From JAKACA01 sp963735115 (GTDB taxonomy: Bacteria; Actinomycetota; Acidimicrobiia; Acidimicrobiales; Bog-793): a DNA stretch of 64,000 nucleotides. Position 1 is the first letter of the stretch. Every line of letters starts with the position of its first letter. Below, in pieces: positions 33,306 through 42,092 of this stretch. The stretch lies in the NCBI GenBank assembly GCA_963735115.1, contig CAVTJR010000002.1, positions 895,465 to 959,464 of the forward strand. Direction: 5' to 3'. The position numbers and the translations under genes were made by a program. A model generated the notes under the pieces. It was not told the DNA's origin. It saw only the letters and a program-made list of their open reading frames with translations, and ran no database searches.

Positions 33306-34391
33306 ATGATTGGCTCGCGACGGATCGGTCGGACCATCGTGGCTGTGCTGGGGGCAGCCGTCATCGGCTGCGGCACGGTTGTAGCCGGCGCCGGCATCGC
33401 CGAGGCGGCGGGTCCGAACGAGTGGGGTTTCGCGCTCGTGGAGAACCCCGTGGGACCTGTGACGGCGGGCCACTGGCAGGAGATCGTTGCATCACCCGCG
33501 CCCACGGCGAGTCCCCACCTGCTGCCCGGCGAGGAAGTCGTGAAATTCCCGCGTATCGGGTTCGCCAAGAACGGCGTCGTGGCCGTTACCGCCATCACCG
33601 ACCAGCTTGCATGGTGCCAGGCGCAGTCGTGGGGGCCGAGCGCCGGCGCCGAGTTCGTCACGACCCGTTGCTACCGCAGGGGCGGCGTTCCGGTCTTCGT
33701 GCCATTCACCATCATGTTCGCTGCCAGGTCGGGTACCTTGCCCGGCGGCCTGCAGTACGCGTACGTGGTTCGCAGCCCGTTAGGGGCCATCTCGTCCTAC
33801 AACTCGAAAGCCATGGCGGACACGGTGATAACGACGGGCACAGGGGCATGGGAGGTGACCCTGCACGGGCCCGGCCCGGCGACCGCCTCCGGTGGCGTGC
33901 AGGTGACCGCCGTGAGTCCGAACCCGCGAATCTGCGACATCGCGGGCTCGCAGGCGACGCCCTCGGAGCAAATCATCCAGGTGCGCTGCTACAACGCTGC
34001 GGGCGTGCCGACCCCGTCCGGCTGGACGCTCACCTACCAGCGCGGTCGGGCGATCACGGGCGCGAGGCCGGCGCGCTTCGCCTACACCGTCAACAACCAG
34101 CCGCTGGTCTCGCTGTACACGCCCGCGCCGGCCGGCGTGAACTTCAACTCGCTGGCGGCCGTCAACACCGTCCACAACAGCGCCGCTCGGGACATCGTGA
34201 CGATGCCGCGCGTGGGGACGTTGCCGAACACGGTGCTCGTCACGGCGCAGACGGCTGGCGTCATAGCCAGGGTCTGCAACCTCAACGAATTGTGGGTGAC
34301 GGCTGCTGCGGTCACCGTGCGCGACGTCGTCTGCTACACGACATCGGGTGCGATGACGCCCGCCGAGTCGTTCACCACCTACACCTCCTGA
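33306..34391 (+). CDS. Secreted protein with three internal Cys-containing repeats
   Basis: A 361-residue secreted protein with a Sec signal peptide (RRIGRTIVAVLGAAVIGCG, cleavage near AEAA-GPN). The mature part seems to hold three repeats of about 90-100 residues. Each has a Cys, about 18 residues, then a (R/V)CY segment followed by GxP and a beta strand: AWCQAQSW...TTRCYRRGGVP, RICDIAGS...QVRCYNAAGVP and RVCNLNEL...VVCYTTSGAM. The Cys pairs are probably disulfides. The domain family is not identified, and the function is unknown. ATG 33306 has AAGGAG nine bases upstream. Confidence 0.75.
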   Translation: MIGSRRIGRTIVAVLGAAVIGCGTVVAGAGIAEAAGPNEWGFALVENPVGPVTAGHWQEIVASPAPTASPHLLPGEEVVKFPRIGFAKNGVVAVTAITDQLAWCQAQSWGPSAGAEFVTTRCYRRGGVPVFVPFTIMFAARSGTLPGGLQYAYVVRSPLGAISSYNSKAMADTVITTGTGAWEVTLHGPGPATASGGVQVTAVSPNPRICDIAGSQATPSEQIIQVRCYNAAGVPTPSGWTLTYQRGRAITGARPARFAYTVNNQPLVSLYTPAPAGVNFNSLAAVNTVHNSAARDIVTMPRVGTLPNTVLVTAQTAGVIARVCNLNELWVTAAAVTVRDVVCYTTSGAMTPAESFTTYTS

Positions 34392-34392
34392 G

Positions 34393-34440
34393 GCGGGAAG
34401 GCGCCGTCGACCCTTCTTAGGCGCTTTCTCGCCCTCCCGC
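34393..34440 (+). terminator. Stem-loop after the secreted protein gene
   Basis: GCGGGAAGGCG (34393-34403) pairs with CGCCCTCCCGC (34430-34440) with one mismatch and a 26-nt loop, right after the secreted protein stop. It may act as a terminator; there is no U-tract. Confidence 0.3.
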
Positions 34441-34457
34441 GACGTCAGACTGTTTAC

Positions 34458-35057
34458 GTGGCCGATGAGCTTTCGGAGCTGATCGTGGCGGACGCAGCCG
34501 CCTGGCGCGCCTGGCTCGACGAGCACCACCGAGATCCCGCAGGGGTATGGCTCGTCCTCGCCAAGAAAGGCAGCACGGAGCCCACAAGCCTCACCTACGA
34601 CCAGGCGCTCGAAGAAGCCATCTGCTACGGCTGGGTCGACGGCCGGCTCGGACGCCGCGATGAGCTCACCTTTCGCCGACGATTCAGCCCACGTCTGCGA
34701 CCTAGCACCTGGTCCAAGCGCAACGTCGACATAGCGGACCGACTGGTCGCGGAGGGCCGAATGCACGCCGCCGGACTGGCCGCCATCGAAGTGGCGAAAG
34801 CGGACGGCTCGTGGGAGAACGCCTACGAGGGTCAAGCCAGCATCGAGGTGCCGCCAGACCTGGCCGCTGCGCTCGCCGCCGACTCAGCTGCGCTCTCGAC
34901 GTTCGCGGGCTTATCCCGGCTGAACCGGTACGCCGTTCTCTATCGGATAGAAACCGCAAAGCGGCCCGACACCCGAGCTCGGCGCATCGAGCGCTTCGTT
35001 GCGATGCTGGCTCGGGGTGAGACCGTCCACCCGCAAGGTCGGGGGCTCGACCGCTAA
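34458..35057 (+). CDS. YdeI/OmpD-associated family protein
   Basis: A 199-residue YdeI-like protein. The N-terminal domain motif is AWRAWLDEHHRDPAGVWLVLAKKG, followed by LTYDQALEEAICYGWVDGRLGRRDE, the strongly conserved core, and the central RRRFSPRLRPSTWSKRNVDIADRL. The C-terminal part (IEVPPDLAAAL, then ARRIERFVAMLARGE) is also typical. In E. coli YdeI has been linked to peptide or stress resistance; the biochemical role is unknown. The start is GTG 34458. Confidence 0.85.
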   Translation: MADELSELIVADAAAWRAWLDEHHRDPAGVWLVLAKKGSTEPTSLTYDQALEEAICYGWVDGRLGRRDELTFRRRFSPRLRPSTWSKRNVDIADRLVAEGRMHAAGLAAIEVAKADGSWENAYEGQASIEVPPDLAAALAADSAALSTFAGLSRLNRYAVLYRIETAKRPDTRARRIERFVAMLARGETVHPQGRGLDR

Positions 35058-35099
35058 CCCCACGCCGAAGGTCCGGGCCGCTTGCGTGGCCCGACAGAC

Positions 35100-35879
35100 C
35101 TACCGGTTGGGTGTGCGCAGCTTGAACTGGGCGCCGGCAGGGTCCGTCACGACGGCCAGGCGGCCGTAGGGGGTGTCCGCCGCCTCCGTCACCACCGACC
35201 CGCCCAAGGCCTTGACCTTGGCGACGGTGGCGTCGACGTCGTCGACCTCCCAGTAGACCGACCAGTGAGCGGGCACGCCGTTGGGGAGGAACGCTTTTGC
35301 GTCCATGATCCCCGCCAACTCGCCCTCGCCGTCTGGGTCGCGCATGGACGTGTACTTGAACTCGTCGCTGTCACCGACCGTGTTGGTGTCCCAGCGAAAC
35401 ACCGACCGGTAGAACGAGACGGCAGTGGCGTGGTCGCGGGTGAGCAGCTCGAACCAGCTCGGTGTGCCGTGCTCGCCGAGCACGGCGAACCCGGGGAACG
35501 TCCCGGGTTGCCAAACACCGAGCTGAGCGCCGACCGGGTCGATGATCACAGCCTGCGTGCCGAGGTCGGCGACCGCCGCCCCGGGCGCTATCACCTGGGC
35601 GCCCTCGGCCTCGGCGGCGTGCAACGTCTTCGTGATGTCGTCGGTGGCGAGGTAGATCTTCCAGGTGTTGTCGGCGAGCATTTCGCCCATGTCGCCCATA
35701 CCGCCGGCGACGGGGACTCCGTTGCGCGTGAACATGAAGTAGCCGCCGAACTCCGGGCTCGGCTCCTGCGCTTCCCAGCCGAACAGGTCGCTGTAGAAGC
35801 TGCGGCTGCCTTCGACGTCCGAAGTCCACAGATCGGTCCAGCAGGGCGATCCGATGGGGGCACTATCACGGGTGGGCAC
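35100..35879 (-). CDS. Two-domain VOC (glyoxalase/bleomycin-resistance fold) protein
   Basis: A 259-residue protein made of two VOC modules. The first begins GSPCWTDLWTSDVEGSRSFYSDLFGW, the second GTPSWFELLTRDHATAVSFYRSVFRW, and the pattern matches the mycobacterial CFP30B-like group of lyase-superfamily proteins. The modules end in ADLGTQAVIIDPVGAQLGVWQ and GRLAVVTDPAGAQFKL. Metal ligands typical of true glyoxalase I are not clear, so a specific reaction cannot be given. GTG 35879 is preceded by an AAGGAG-like sequence. Confidence 0.87.
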   Translation of the reverse strand: MPTRDSAPIGSPCWTDLWTSDVEGSRSFYSDLFGWEAQEPSPEFGGYFMFTRNGVPVAGGMGDMGEMLADNTWKIYLATDDITKTLHAAEAEGAQVIAPGAAVADLGTQAVIIDPVGAQLGVWQPGTFPGFAVLGEHGTPSWFELLTRDHATAVSFYRSVFRWDTNTVGDSDEFKYTSMRDPDGEGELAGIMDAKAFLPNGVPAHWSVYWEVDDVDATVAKVKALGGSVVTEAADTPYGRLAVVTDPAGAQFKLRTPNR

Positions 35880-36109
35880 GGCTCCTGCTCCTTCTCGTCC
35901 GGCGGTTGAGTCAACTGCTTCGACGTGCCAGCGGGGCGGAAGTCATCGGTCCTCCGATCATCTTCCGGCCATCTTGAGAGGATATGGCCCCGCTGGCCCG
36001 CCCGCCCCGGTCCAGCTTGCGTTCCGAGTGTCAGCCAGGTCCCATCCGACCGAAGATCTCCTCGGCAGGCGGGCGCAGCCGTGGGCTCCGCGCTAGGTCG
36101 TGGCGATTT

Positions 36110-37141
36110 CTAGTCCCTCGAGAAGGCGGCGACGTCTCGAGCGGTGTCGCGGCTGATGTCGGGGCAGGTGATCGTGAAGGTCTCGGTGGCGTGCATGGTT
36201 CCCATCATCTGGCGGCAGCGGGCGGGGACACCGGCTCGGAGCAACAGGCGGTAGAAGTTGACGCCCTCGTCGAGCAGCGGGTCGCACTCGTTGAGGCTGA
36301 TGACCGTCGGCGGAAAGCCCTCAACGTCATCGACGGTGGCGAACGACGGCCACGCCAACGGGTTGCGCTCGTTGAAGGCCTCGATCCCGTAGCCCATGGC
36401 GCCCCGGTTGTTGTGCAGGTCGAGGAGGATGCCGTTGTTCTCGACCGACGAGGGAGCCTCCGGCGTCGGCCAGTGGCCGGCGATGTACGGACAGAGCGCA
36501 TAAAGGCCCTTCACGAGACCGAGGTCGCCTTCTCGCTTGAGCCTGAGGCCGGTTGCGAGCGTCAGGTTGCCGCCACCGCTCTCCCCGGCGACGACGATGC
36601 GGGCGGGGTCGACCTTCAGGTGGGCGGCGTTGGCGACGACCCACCTGAGCCCGGAGACGCAGTCATTGAGCCCGGCGGGAAACGGCGCCACCTCCGGCAC
36701 CGAAGACGGAGAGAGGGAATTGCGGAAATCGACCATGACGACGACGACGCCGTTGGCGGCCATGAGCTTGCCCCAGCCGCGGTACATCCCGTCGTAGCAT
36801 GAGAGCGACGCCATGCCTCCGCCATGGATGTAGTAGACGCAGGCGAGCGTCTCGCTGGAGTCGGGTCGAATCACCTGGAGGTTGATGGTGTTGCCGTCGG
36901 GTGCAGACACGACCTCCTCGGTGTGGATGACAAGCCCGGCCGAGGGGGCGGCCTCCTCGGAGTCGCAGAGGTCCATGAAGGACCGGAACATCTCTTCCGC
37001 CTCGCGAGCCGCCTCGGAGTTGGCCTCGACGAGGAGCGTCTCGCGGCTGTCGACGTCGCCGAGGGCAACGGAGGGCATCGCAAGCAGCAGAGCCTTGATT
37101 CGTGGGTCAAGGCGGCGGTCAGCTGAGATGTCGTACGCCAT
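36110..37141 (-). CDS. HSL-family alpha/beta hydrolase (esterase/lipase)
   Basis: A 343-residue esterase of the hormone-sensitive lipase group. The oxyanion motif is YYIHGGGMASLSC, the nucleophile Ser lies in VAGESGGGNL (GESGG instead of GDSAG), Asp in NECDPLLDEG and His in GTMHATETF. An N-terminal cap of about 90 residues precedes the core. ATG 37141 has AAGGAG nine bases upstream. The VOC gene upstream on the same strand ends 57 bp before it, so the two may be cotranscribed from the promoter opposite the MarR gene. Confidence 0.88.
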   Translation of the reverse strand: MAYDISADRRLDPRIKALLLAMPSVALGDVDSRETLLVEANSEAAREAEEMFRSFMDLCDSEEAAPSAGLVIHTEEVVSAPDGNTINLQVIRPDSSETLACVYYIHGGGMASLSCYDGMYRGWGKLMAANGVVVVMVDFRNSLSPSSVPEVAPFPAGLNDCVSGLRWVVANAAHLKVDPARIVVAGESGGGNLTLATGLRLKREGDLGLVKGLYALCPYIAGHWPTPEAPSSVENNGILLDLHNNRGAMGYGIEAFNERNPLAWPSFATVDDVEGFPPTVISLNECDPLLDEGVNFYRLLLRAGVPARCRQMMGTMHATETFTITCPDISRDTARDVAAFSRD

Positions 37142-37197
37142 GTTGAGCTCTCCTTGCTCGCGGGGTCTGACCTTCGAACCGTGGATGATCGGCCGGG

Positions 37198-37578
37198 CTA
37201 CTTGAGAAGGGCTGGATCGGGGAAGGCGGCCAGATCCTGAAAGAAGCCGAGCGGGTTGCCAAACGGATCCTTGAACTGACACCACGCGACGACGCCCGGC
37301 TTGCCGGTGATCTCGGACACCTCGACACCCTGCTCGACGATGGCCCGCCGCTCAACGGCGATGTCCGCCACGCCGAATCGCACCCGACGGCCCCGGCCGG
37401 GTGGCACTCGAGTCGTGAGCTGGTACCACATACCGTGCACGATCTCGTACTCCTGAAAGTCCTCCTCCAGGACGAAGTCCGGCGGACGACCGAAGAGCTG
37501 TCCGTAAAAGCTGAGCGCCTGGGTCATGTCCGCGACGCCGACAACGAGCGTGACGCCCTCGAGGTGGGAGATCGGCAT
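37198..37578 (-). CDS. VOC family protein
   Basis: A 126-residue single-module VOC protein: HLEGVTLVVGVADMTQALSFYGQLFG at the N-terminus and VVAWCQFKDPFGNPLGFFQD at the C-terminus, with an internal RFGVADIAVERRAIVEQGVEV helix. The substrate is unknown. It is the first gene of a minus-strand pair with the esterase gene and is divergent from the MarR regulator, which may control both. Confidence 0.85.
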   Translation of the reverse strand: MPISHLEGVTLVVGVADMTQALSFYGQLFGRPPDFVLEEDFQEYEIVHGMWYQLTTRVPPGRGRRVRFGVADIAVERRAIVEQGVEVSEITGKPGVVAWCQFKDPFGNPLGFFQDLAAFPDPALLK

Positions 37579-37777
37579 GTCAGATCGTCTAGCGCGATTT
37601 CGCCCTCGCCGCTATAGCGCACGGCACGGCACGACACCTCGCTCGCTCAGCCCGCTCGGAGCGAAGGTGACGGCGGATGACGCTCAACGGCGAGCGGCGA
37701 GAGAGATCCCGGGAGCGAACGCGCCCCGGATCAGGCTCGGTCGTAGTCGTACAGGAAATGGACTATCCCATTTGTTG

Positions 37778-37785
37778 TCTATAGA
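37778..37785. promoter_or_regulatory. Short palindrome just upstream of the MarR gene
   Basis: TCTATAGA is a perfect 8-bp palindrome starting 16 bases before the MarR GTG codon. It lies in an AT-richer patch that probably contains the promoter, so it is a candidate autoregulatory site. The short length makes this tentative. Confidence 0.3.
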
Positions 37786-37793
37786 GTGACATC

Positions 37794-38261
37794 GTGGTCG
37801 AAGGGACGGGTTGGCACGACGAGGTGGCCTTTCCGGCGCTCCTGCGAGCTGCTCGGATGGTCTACGGCTCGGCGATCCGAGCGGCTCTCGCCGAAGCCGG
37901 CTGCGACGACGTGCCGCGCAACGGGCCGTATGTGATCGGCGCCATCGCCCGACTGGGTGCGCCCCTCAGTCAGATCATCAAGGAGCTCGGCGTCTCCAAG
38001 CAGGCGGCCGGTCAGCTCGTCGACACCCTGGTGGCACGCGGCTATCTCGACCGCTCGGTTGACCCCGAGGACCGGCGGCGGCTGACCATCTCGCTGACCG
38101 ACAGGGGGCACGCGGCGGCGGCGGCCGCCAGGGCGGCAGTCGAGCGGATGGACGCCGAGCTGGCGAGGCGGGTCGGTGCCGAGTACGTCGCCCATACCCG
38201 AGCCACCCTCGGGGCGCTCATCGAAGCCCACGGCGAGGAGGCAGAAGGCGTCGGCGACTGA
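37794..38261 (+). CDS. MarR-family transcriptional regulator
   Basis: A 155-residue winged-helix regulator. The recognition region is LSQIIKELGVSKQAAGQLVDTLVARGYLDRSVDPEDRRRLTISLTDRG (about 60-107), with the D-x-R-R wing typical of the MarR family; long helices on both sides form the dimer interface. The start is GTG 37794. It is divergent from the VOC-esterase pair and is their likely regulator. The 3' end is 23 bp from the stop of the convergent c-di-GMP/lyase fusion gene. Confidence 0.9.
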   Translation: MVEGTGWHDEVAFPALLRAARMVYGSAIRAALAEAGCDDVPRNGPYVIGAIARLGAPLSQIIKELGVSKQAAGQLVDTLVARGYLDRSVDPEDRRRLTISLTDRGHAAAAAARAAVERMDAELARRVGAEYVAHTRATLGALIEAHGEEAEGVGD

Positions 38262-38283
38262 CGGCCGGGAGCTTGCCGACGTC

Positions 38284-41200
38284 TCAGTTGGGTGCGGGCG
38301 AAGCCGTCTCCAGCCAGTGCACGAGGGGCCCGAAGTCCTCGCCAGGAGCGCCTCCGACGCCGACAAACGGGTGCGTCTCCCGCACGGCGTTGTAGGCCAC
38401 AGCGGTGCCATCCCCGATGTCGGCCCTCCGCGACCGCAAGTCGACCGCCTGCGCCGCGCAGACAAGCTCGACGGCGGCCAGGTGGACGACGAGCCCACCG
38501 AGCTGGTGAAGACGGCGGGCGGCGACAGACGCAAGCGAGACGCGATCCTCGATCCCCTCGGCAAGACTCGACGTCGACAGCTCCAGGCAGACCGGGGCAG
38601 CGAGCAAGCGCGCCTCGGCCCCGATGGCGGCAGCCAGGTGACCGAACATGGCGAGGCCGTCCTCGGCTCGGTCGGGATCGGCGCGTAAGCCGCTCGGCAA
38701 ATCCGTGAATCGAGAGTCGAGGAGCTTCTGCACCCTTTCCACGGCGATCGTGGCCGCCTGTGCGAGCGCCAGGCGGGCGTGGTCGACCGAGACCGTCACG
38801 GGCGTGGCATCGTGGTTCCCGTTGGAGATGGCTCTCTCCTCGTCGGCAAGGACGAGCGGGTTGTCGCTCATCGAGCGCAGCTCGGTCTCGACAATGCAGG
38901 CGGCCTGACAGAGGGCTTCGTGTGGACTTGCATGCGTCTGCGGGACGACGCGAAAGCACAGCGGATCCTGGATGTTGCGGGCCTTTACGCGGCTAGAGAG
39001 GAGCGCCCCACCCACGAGAGGCTGGCGTACCCCCGCCAAAGCCGCCAGAAGGCCGGGATGGGGACGCCGTTCGGCAACAGCCGGGTCGAGAGCCGCCACG
39101 TTGGCGACGAAGCCCTCGAAGGAGAGGGCGGCGGCAAGCTCGAGCGCCCTCAGTGCCGCCCAGGCCCGATCGACGGCGAGGGCGGCGATGCCGAGGCTGA
39201 AGGCGTTGGCGCTCACGAGCGCAAGGCCCTCGCGGGCTTCCAGCTCGAGAGGCGCCAGCCCGGCCTGTCGAAAGCGGACGGCGTCAGGGCCCTCGCCGAT
39301 GAGGGCGCGGGCGATCTCAGCGAGCGGGGCGAGATCGGATTGGCCGACTGACCCGACGAGGTGCACCCGCGGGGTCACGCCGGCGTTGAGGGCGGCCGCC
39401 AGCGCCTCGGCGAGGGCTGGACGGGCGCCTGCCCCACCGAGGCCGAGCCCTTCGGCGCGCACCACCATGGCCGCTCTGACAAAGGACTCAGGTGCGTCCT
39501 CGCCGTAGCCAACCGCATGGCCGAGAACGAGGCGCCGATTGAAGGACGCCTGGTCCGCTTCGCTCACGCTGATGTTCCGCTGTGGGCCCACCCCGGTCGT
39601 CACGCCGTACACGGGGTCTGCTTCCTGCAGGATCTGTGTGATGACTTCCCGCGAGCGGTTCATCCGCTCGAGAGCCTCCGAAGTGACGAAGACGGGCGCC
39701 CGGTCGACGGCCACGGCCACTACGTCGGCGACCGAGAGCCTGCCGGTCCCGATGGGCACGACGGCGCTGGCGGGTCCCGCCTGCGGGCGGGCAGCAACCG
39801 CCGCCGGTGCCGTCGCCGGCGGTACCGCACGATCGGGCCTCCCGGCAGGTGGCTCGGCCATCGTTCCCTCGAAGGCCGGCGCTGTTGGAGGGACGGCGTC
39901 CAGCCAACTGGCGAGCTCGGCGGCCGGCACCGGCTTGCTCAAGTAAAAGCCTTGGGCGAGGTCGCATCCCAACCCGGCGAGGCGATGCAGGACGTCGGCC
40001 GTCTCGACGCCTTCGGCCACCACCTGGAGGCCGAGGTTACGTCCGAGATCGATCGTCGACCGCACGATGACGGCGTCGTCGGGTGAGCTCGCCATGCTGG
40101 CCACGAAGGAGCGGTCGATCTTGATCTCGTCGATCGGCAACCGCTTGAGGTAGCCGAGCGACGAGTAACCCGTGCCGAAGTCGTCGATGGACAGACGCAC
40201 GCCCATCTCTCCCAGACGCTCGAGAACGGCTTGTGTCCGCCAGGGATCCGACACGATGGCGTTTTCGGTGATCTCGAACTCGAGCAGGTTGACGGGCACG
40301 CCGAAGCGCTCGAGAAGCTCGGCCACCTCGTCGGGAAAGCCGGCATCGATGAGGTTGCGCATGGCGAGGTTGACGGCGACTCGCATGGGTCGCCCCTCGT
40401 CCATCCAGGTCCGGCACTGCGAGAGGGCCTCCTCGAGCACGTAGCGGGTGAGCGGCTTGATGAGCCCGGTTTCCTGAGCGAGCGGGATGAACTCGTCGGG
40501 CGGCACCAAGCCGAGCTCGGGGTGTTGCCATCGAACGAGTGCCTCCACGCCGACGATCTCGCCGCCGGAAACAGCTACTTGGGGTTGGTAGTACAGGACG
40601 AGCTCGCGACGGTCGATGGCGCCGCGCAGCTGCCCGATGAGCGAGAGCCGACTCGGCGCGTGGCAGTCAGTTGAGGCGTCATAACTCGCGAACCCGGCGT
40701 TGGCCGTCTTGGCGAAGTACATGGCGACATCGGCTCGCTGCAGCAGCCTGTCGGCATCGTCACCGTCCTTCGGGAACGACGCCAGCCCGATGCTCACGTC
40801 GACGTTCAACGGGAGGTCGTCCACGACGACGGGCTCCTCCAGGGAACGCGTCACCCTGGCTGCAATCTCGAGGAGGTCGTTCCCCGACGCCTTCGGGAGC
40901 ATGATCGAGAACTCGTCGCCGCCGAGCCTGGCGATCGAGTCGCTCCCTCGAAGCACGCTCGAGAGCCGACGGGCGACTTCCATCAGGAGCACGTCGCCGG
41001 CGGCGTGACCAAGGGTGTCGTTGATCTCCTTGAACCGGTCGAGGTCGAGCATGAGTACGGCGACGTCATAGTTGTCCCTCCGAGCCGCCGCCAGCGCCTG
41101 CGTCAGGCGATCGCGGAACAGCACTCGGTTGGGCAGGCCCGTGAGCGAGTCGTGGAGGGCCTGCTGGCGAAGCTGTTCCTCGGCTTTGTCCCTCGCCTTC

Positions 41201-42051
41201 TCCGCCCGCTTCGCCCTCGAGATGTCAAGGATCACCCCATCGAGCCAGAGCGCCCTACGGTCGGAACCGAGCACGGCCCGTCCGTGCTCGGCGATCCAGC
41301 GCGGAGACCCGTCAGCATGCACGAGGCGGTACTCGAGCGAGTAGGCCGATCCCCGCATGAGGGCGTTGTCGACCTCCTCGATCACATAGGGGTGGTCGGC
41401 CGGGTAGATGATGGAGCCGTACGTGCGGACCCGGTTGTCGATGAAGTCGCTCGCCGGGTACCCGAGCAGCTGCTCGATGTGGTCGCTCACGTATCGCATC
41501 GTCCACTGCTCGTCGCACGCGCAGCGGTAGACGATGCCCGGGATGTTGGCTGCAACGGCACGGAACTGCTCGTCGCTGGCGCGCAACTCCTCCTCCACGC
41601 GCTTGCGAGGCGTGACATCGATGCAGAAGCCTGCGAGGCGACGTCCCATCTCGACATCGCCTTCGGTGACGGCGTCGTCGTACACCCAACAGACCGAGCC
41701 GTCCCGGCCGACGAGGCGGTACTCGCTCGAGAAGGCGGCGCCGCCCACACAGGCGGTGTGCTCGGCCAACACCCGCTCGCGGTCTTCGGGATGGAGGAGG
41801 CGCTCGTAGAAGCCCTCCTCTTCCGTGAACTGCTCCCGGGGCACGCCGAGGAGGTTGGCGAAGGCTTCGCTCACGTCGGTCACTTGAAAGCCGCTGACGG
41901 CGAACTCATACGAGAGCACCCGCAGCCTCGCCGGGAGTGCCCAGGCTCGCCCTAGGACAAGGGAAGCCGGTGCGGACTCGGACGGGGATGCCGGCGGAGG
42001 TCGCCGAGGCTGCCGACCGCCAAGAGGCGCTCCCCGCGGGCGCGTTTGCAT
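38284..42051 (-). CDS. PAS-PAS-GGDEF-EAL protein fused to a histidine/phenylalanine ammonia-lyase-like domain
   Basis: A 1255-residue multidomain protein. PAS 1 spans about 45-150 and PAS 2 about 155-290. GGDEF is at 295-460 (GGDEF intact at 377-381) and EAL at 475-718 (EAL at 503-505, DDFGTGYSSL at 623-632, both intact). A Pro/Ala-rich linker (719-770) leads to a HAL/PAL-like domain (about 770-1240). The lyase domain keeps Tyr815 (VYGVTTGVG), His845 (LGHAVGYG), the Arg/Gln region RNIQDPLCFRVVPQTHA and the glutamate in AEGIEDRVSL. The MIO-forming Ala-Ser-Gly is replaced by a one-residue-shorter GQSDLAP. All domains are in one uninterrupted frame. It is the last gene of an operon with a sensor kinase and a REC-EAL regulator. 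The start is uncertain because AGGAG abuts the ATG. Confidence 0.85.
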   Translation of the reverse strand: MQTRPRGAPLGGRQPRRPPPASPSESAPASLVLGRAWALPARLRVLSYEFAVSGFQVTDVSEAFANLLGVPREQFTEEEGFYERLLHPEDRERVLAEHTACVGGAAFSSEYRLVGRDGSVCWVYDDAVTEGDVEMGRRLAGFCIDVTPRKRVEEELRASDEQFRAVAANIPGIVYRCACDEQWTMRYVSDHIEQLLGYPASDFIDNRVRTYGSIIYPADHPYVIEEVDNALMRGSAYSLEYRLVHADGSPRWIAEHGRAVLGSDRRALWLDGVILDISRAKRAEKARDKAEEQLRQQALHDSLTGLPNRVLFRDRLTQALAAARRDNYDVAVLMLDLDRFKEINDTLGHAAGDVLLMEVARRLSSVLRGSDSIARLGGDEFSIMLPKASGNDLLEIAARVTRSLEEPVVVDDLPLNVDVSIGLASFPKDGDDADRLLQRADVAMYFAKTANAGFASYDASTDCHAPSRLSLIGQLRGAIDRRELVLYYQPQVAVSGGEIVGVEALVRWQHPELGLVPPDEFIPLAQETGLIKPLTRYVLEEALSQCRTWMDEGRPMRVAVNLAMRNLIDAGFPDEVAELLERFGVPVNLLEFEITENAIVSDPWRTQAVLERLGEMGVRLSIDDFGTGYSSLGYLKRLPIDEIKIDRSFVASMASSPDDAVIVRSTIDLGRNLGLQVVAEGVETADVLHRLAGLGCDLAQGFYLSKPVPAAELASWLDAVPPTAPAFEGTMAEPPAGRPDRAVPPATAPAAVAARPQAGPASAVVPIGTGRLSVADVVAVAVDRAPVFVTSEALERMNRSREVITQILQEADPVYGVTTGVGPQRNISVSEADQASFNRRLVLGHAVGYGEDAPESFVRAAMVVRAEGLGLGGAGARPALAEALAAALNAGVTPRVHLVGSVGQSDLAPLAEIARALIGEGPDAVRFRQAGLAPLELEAREGLALVSANAFSLGIAALAVDRAWAALRALELAAALSFEGFVANVAALDPAVAERRPHPGLLAALAGVRQPLVGGALLSSRVKARNIQDPLCFRVVPQTHASPHEALCQAACIVETELRSMSDNPLVLADEERAISNGNHDATPVTVSVDHARLALAQAATIAVERVQKLLDSRFTDLPSGLRADPDRAEDGLAMFGHLAAAIGAEARLLAAPVCLELSTSSLAEGIEDRVSLASVAARRLHQLGGLVVHLAAVELVCAAQAVDLRSRRADIGDGTAVAYNAVRETHPFVGVGGAPGEDFGPLVHWLETASPAPN

Positions 42052-42092
42052 CTCCTAAAAGATCGACTCGCCCTCAAGGCACCTTGAGGGCA

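Noticed and set aside
39700..39861. Ammonia-lyase as a separate gene starting at the internal Met (codon at 39859-39861)
   Set aside because: There is no stop codon between the EAL and lyase parts, no ribosome site before this Met, and the linker has the Pro/Ala composition of an interdomain segment. An indel-created fusion remains possible and is listed as the refuting test.
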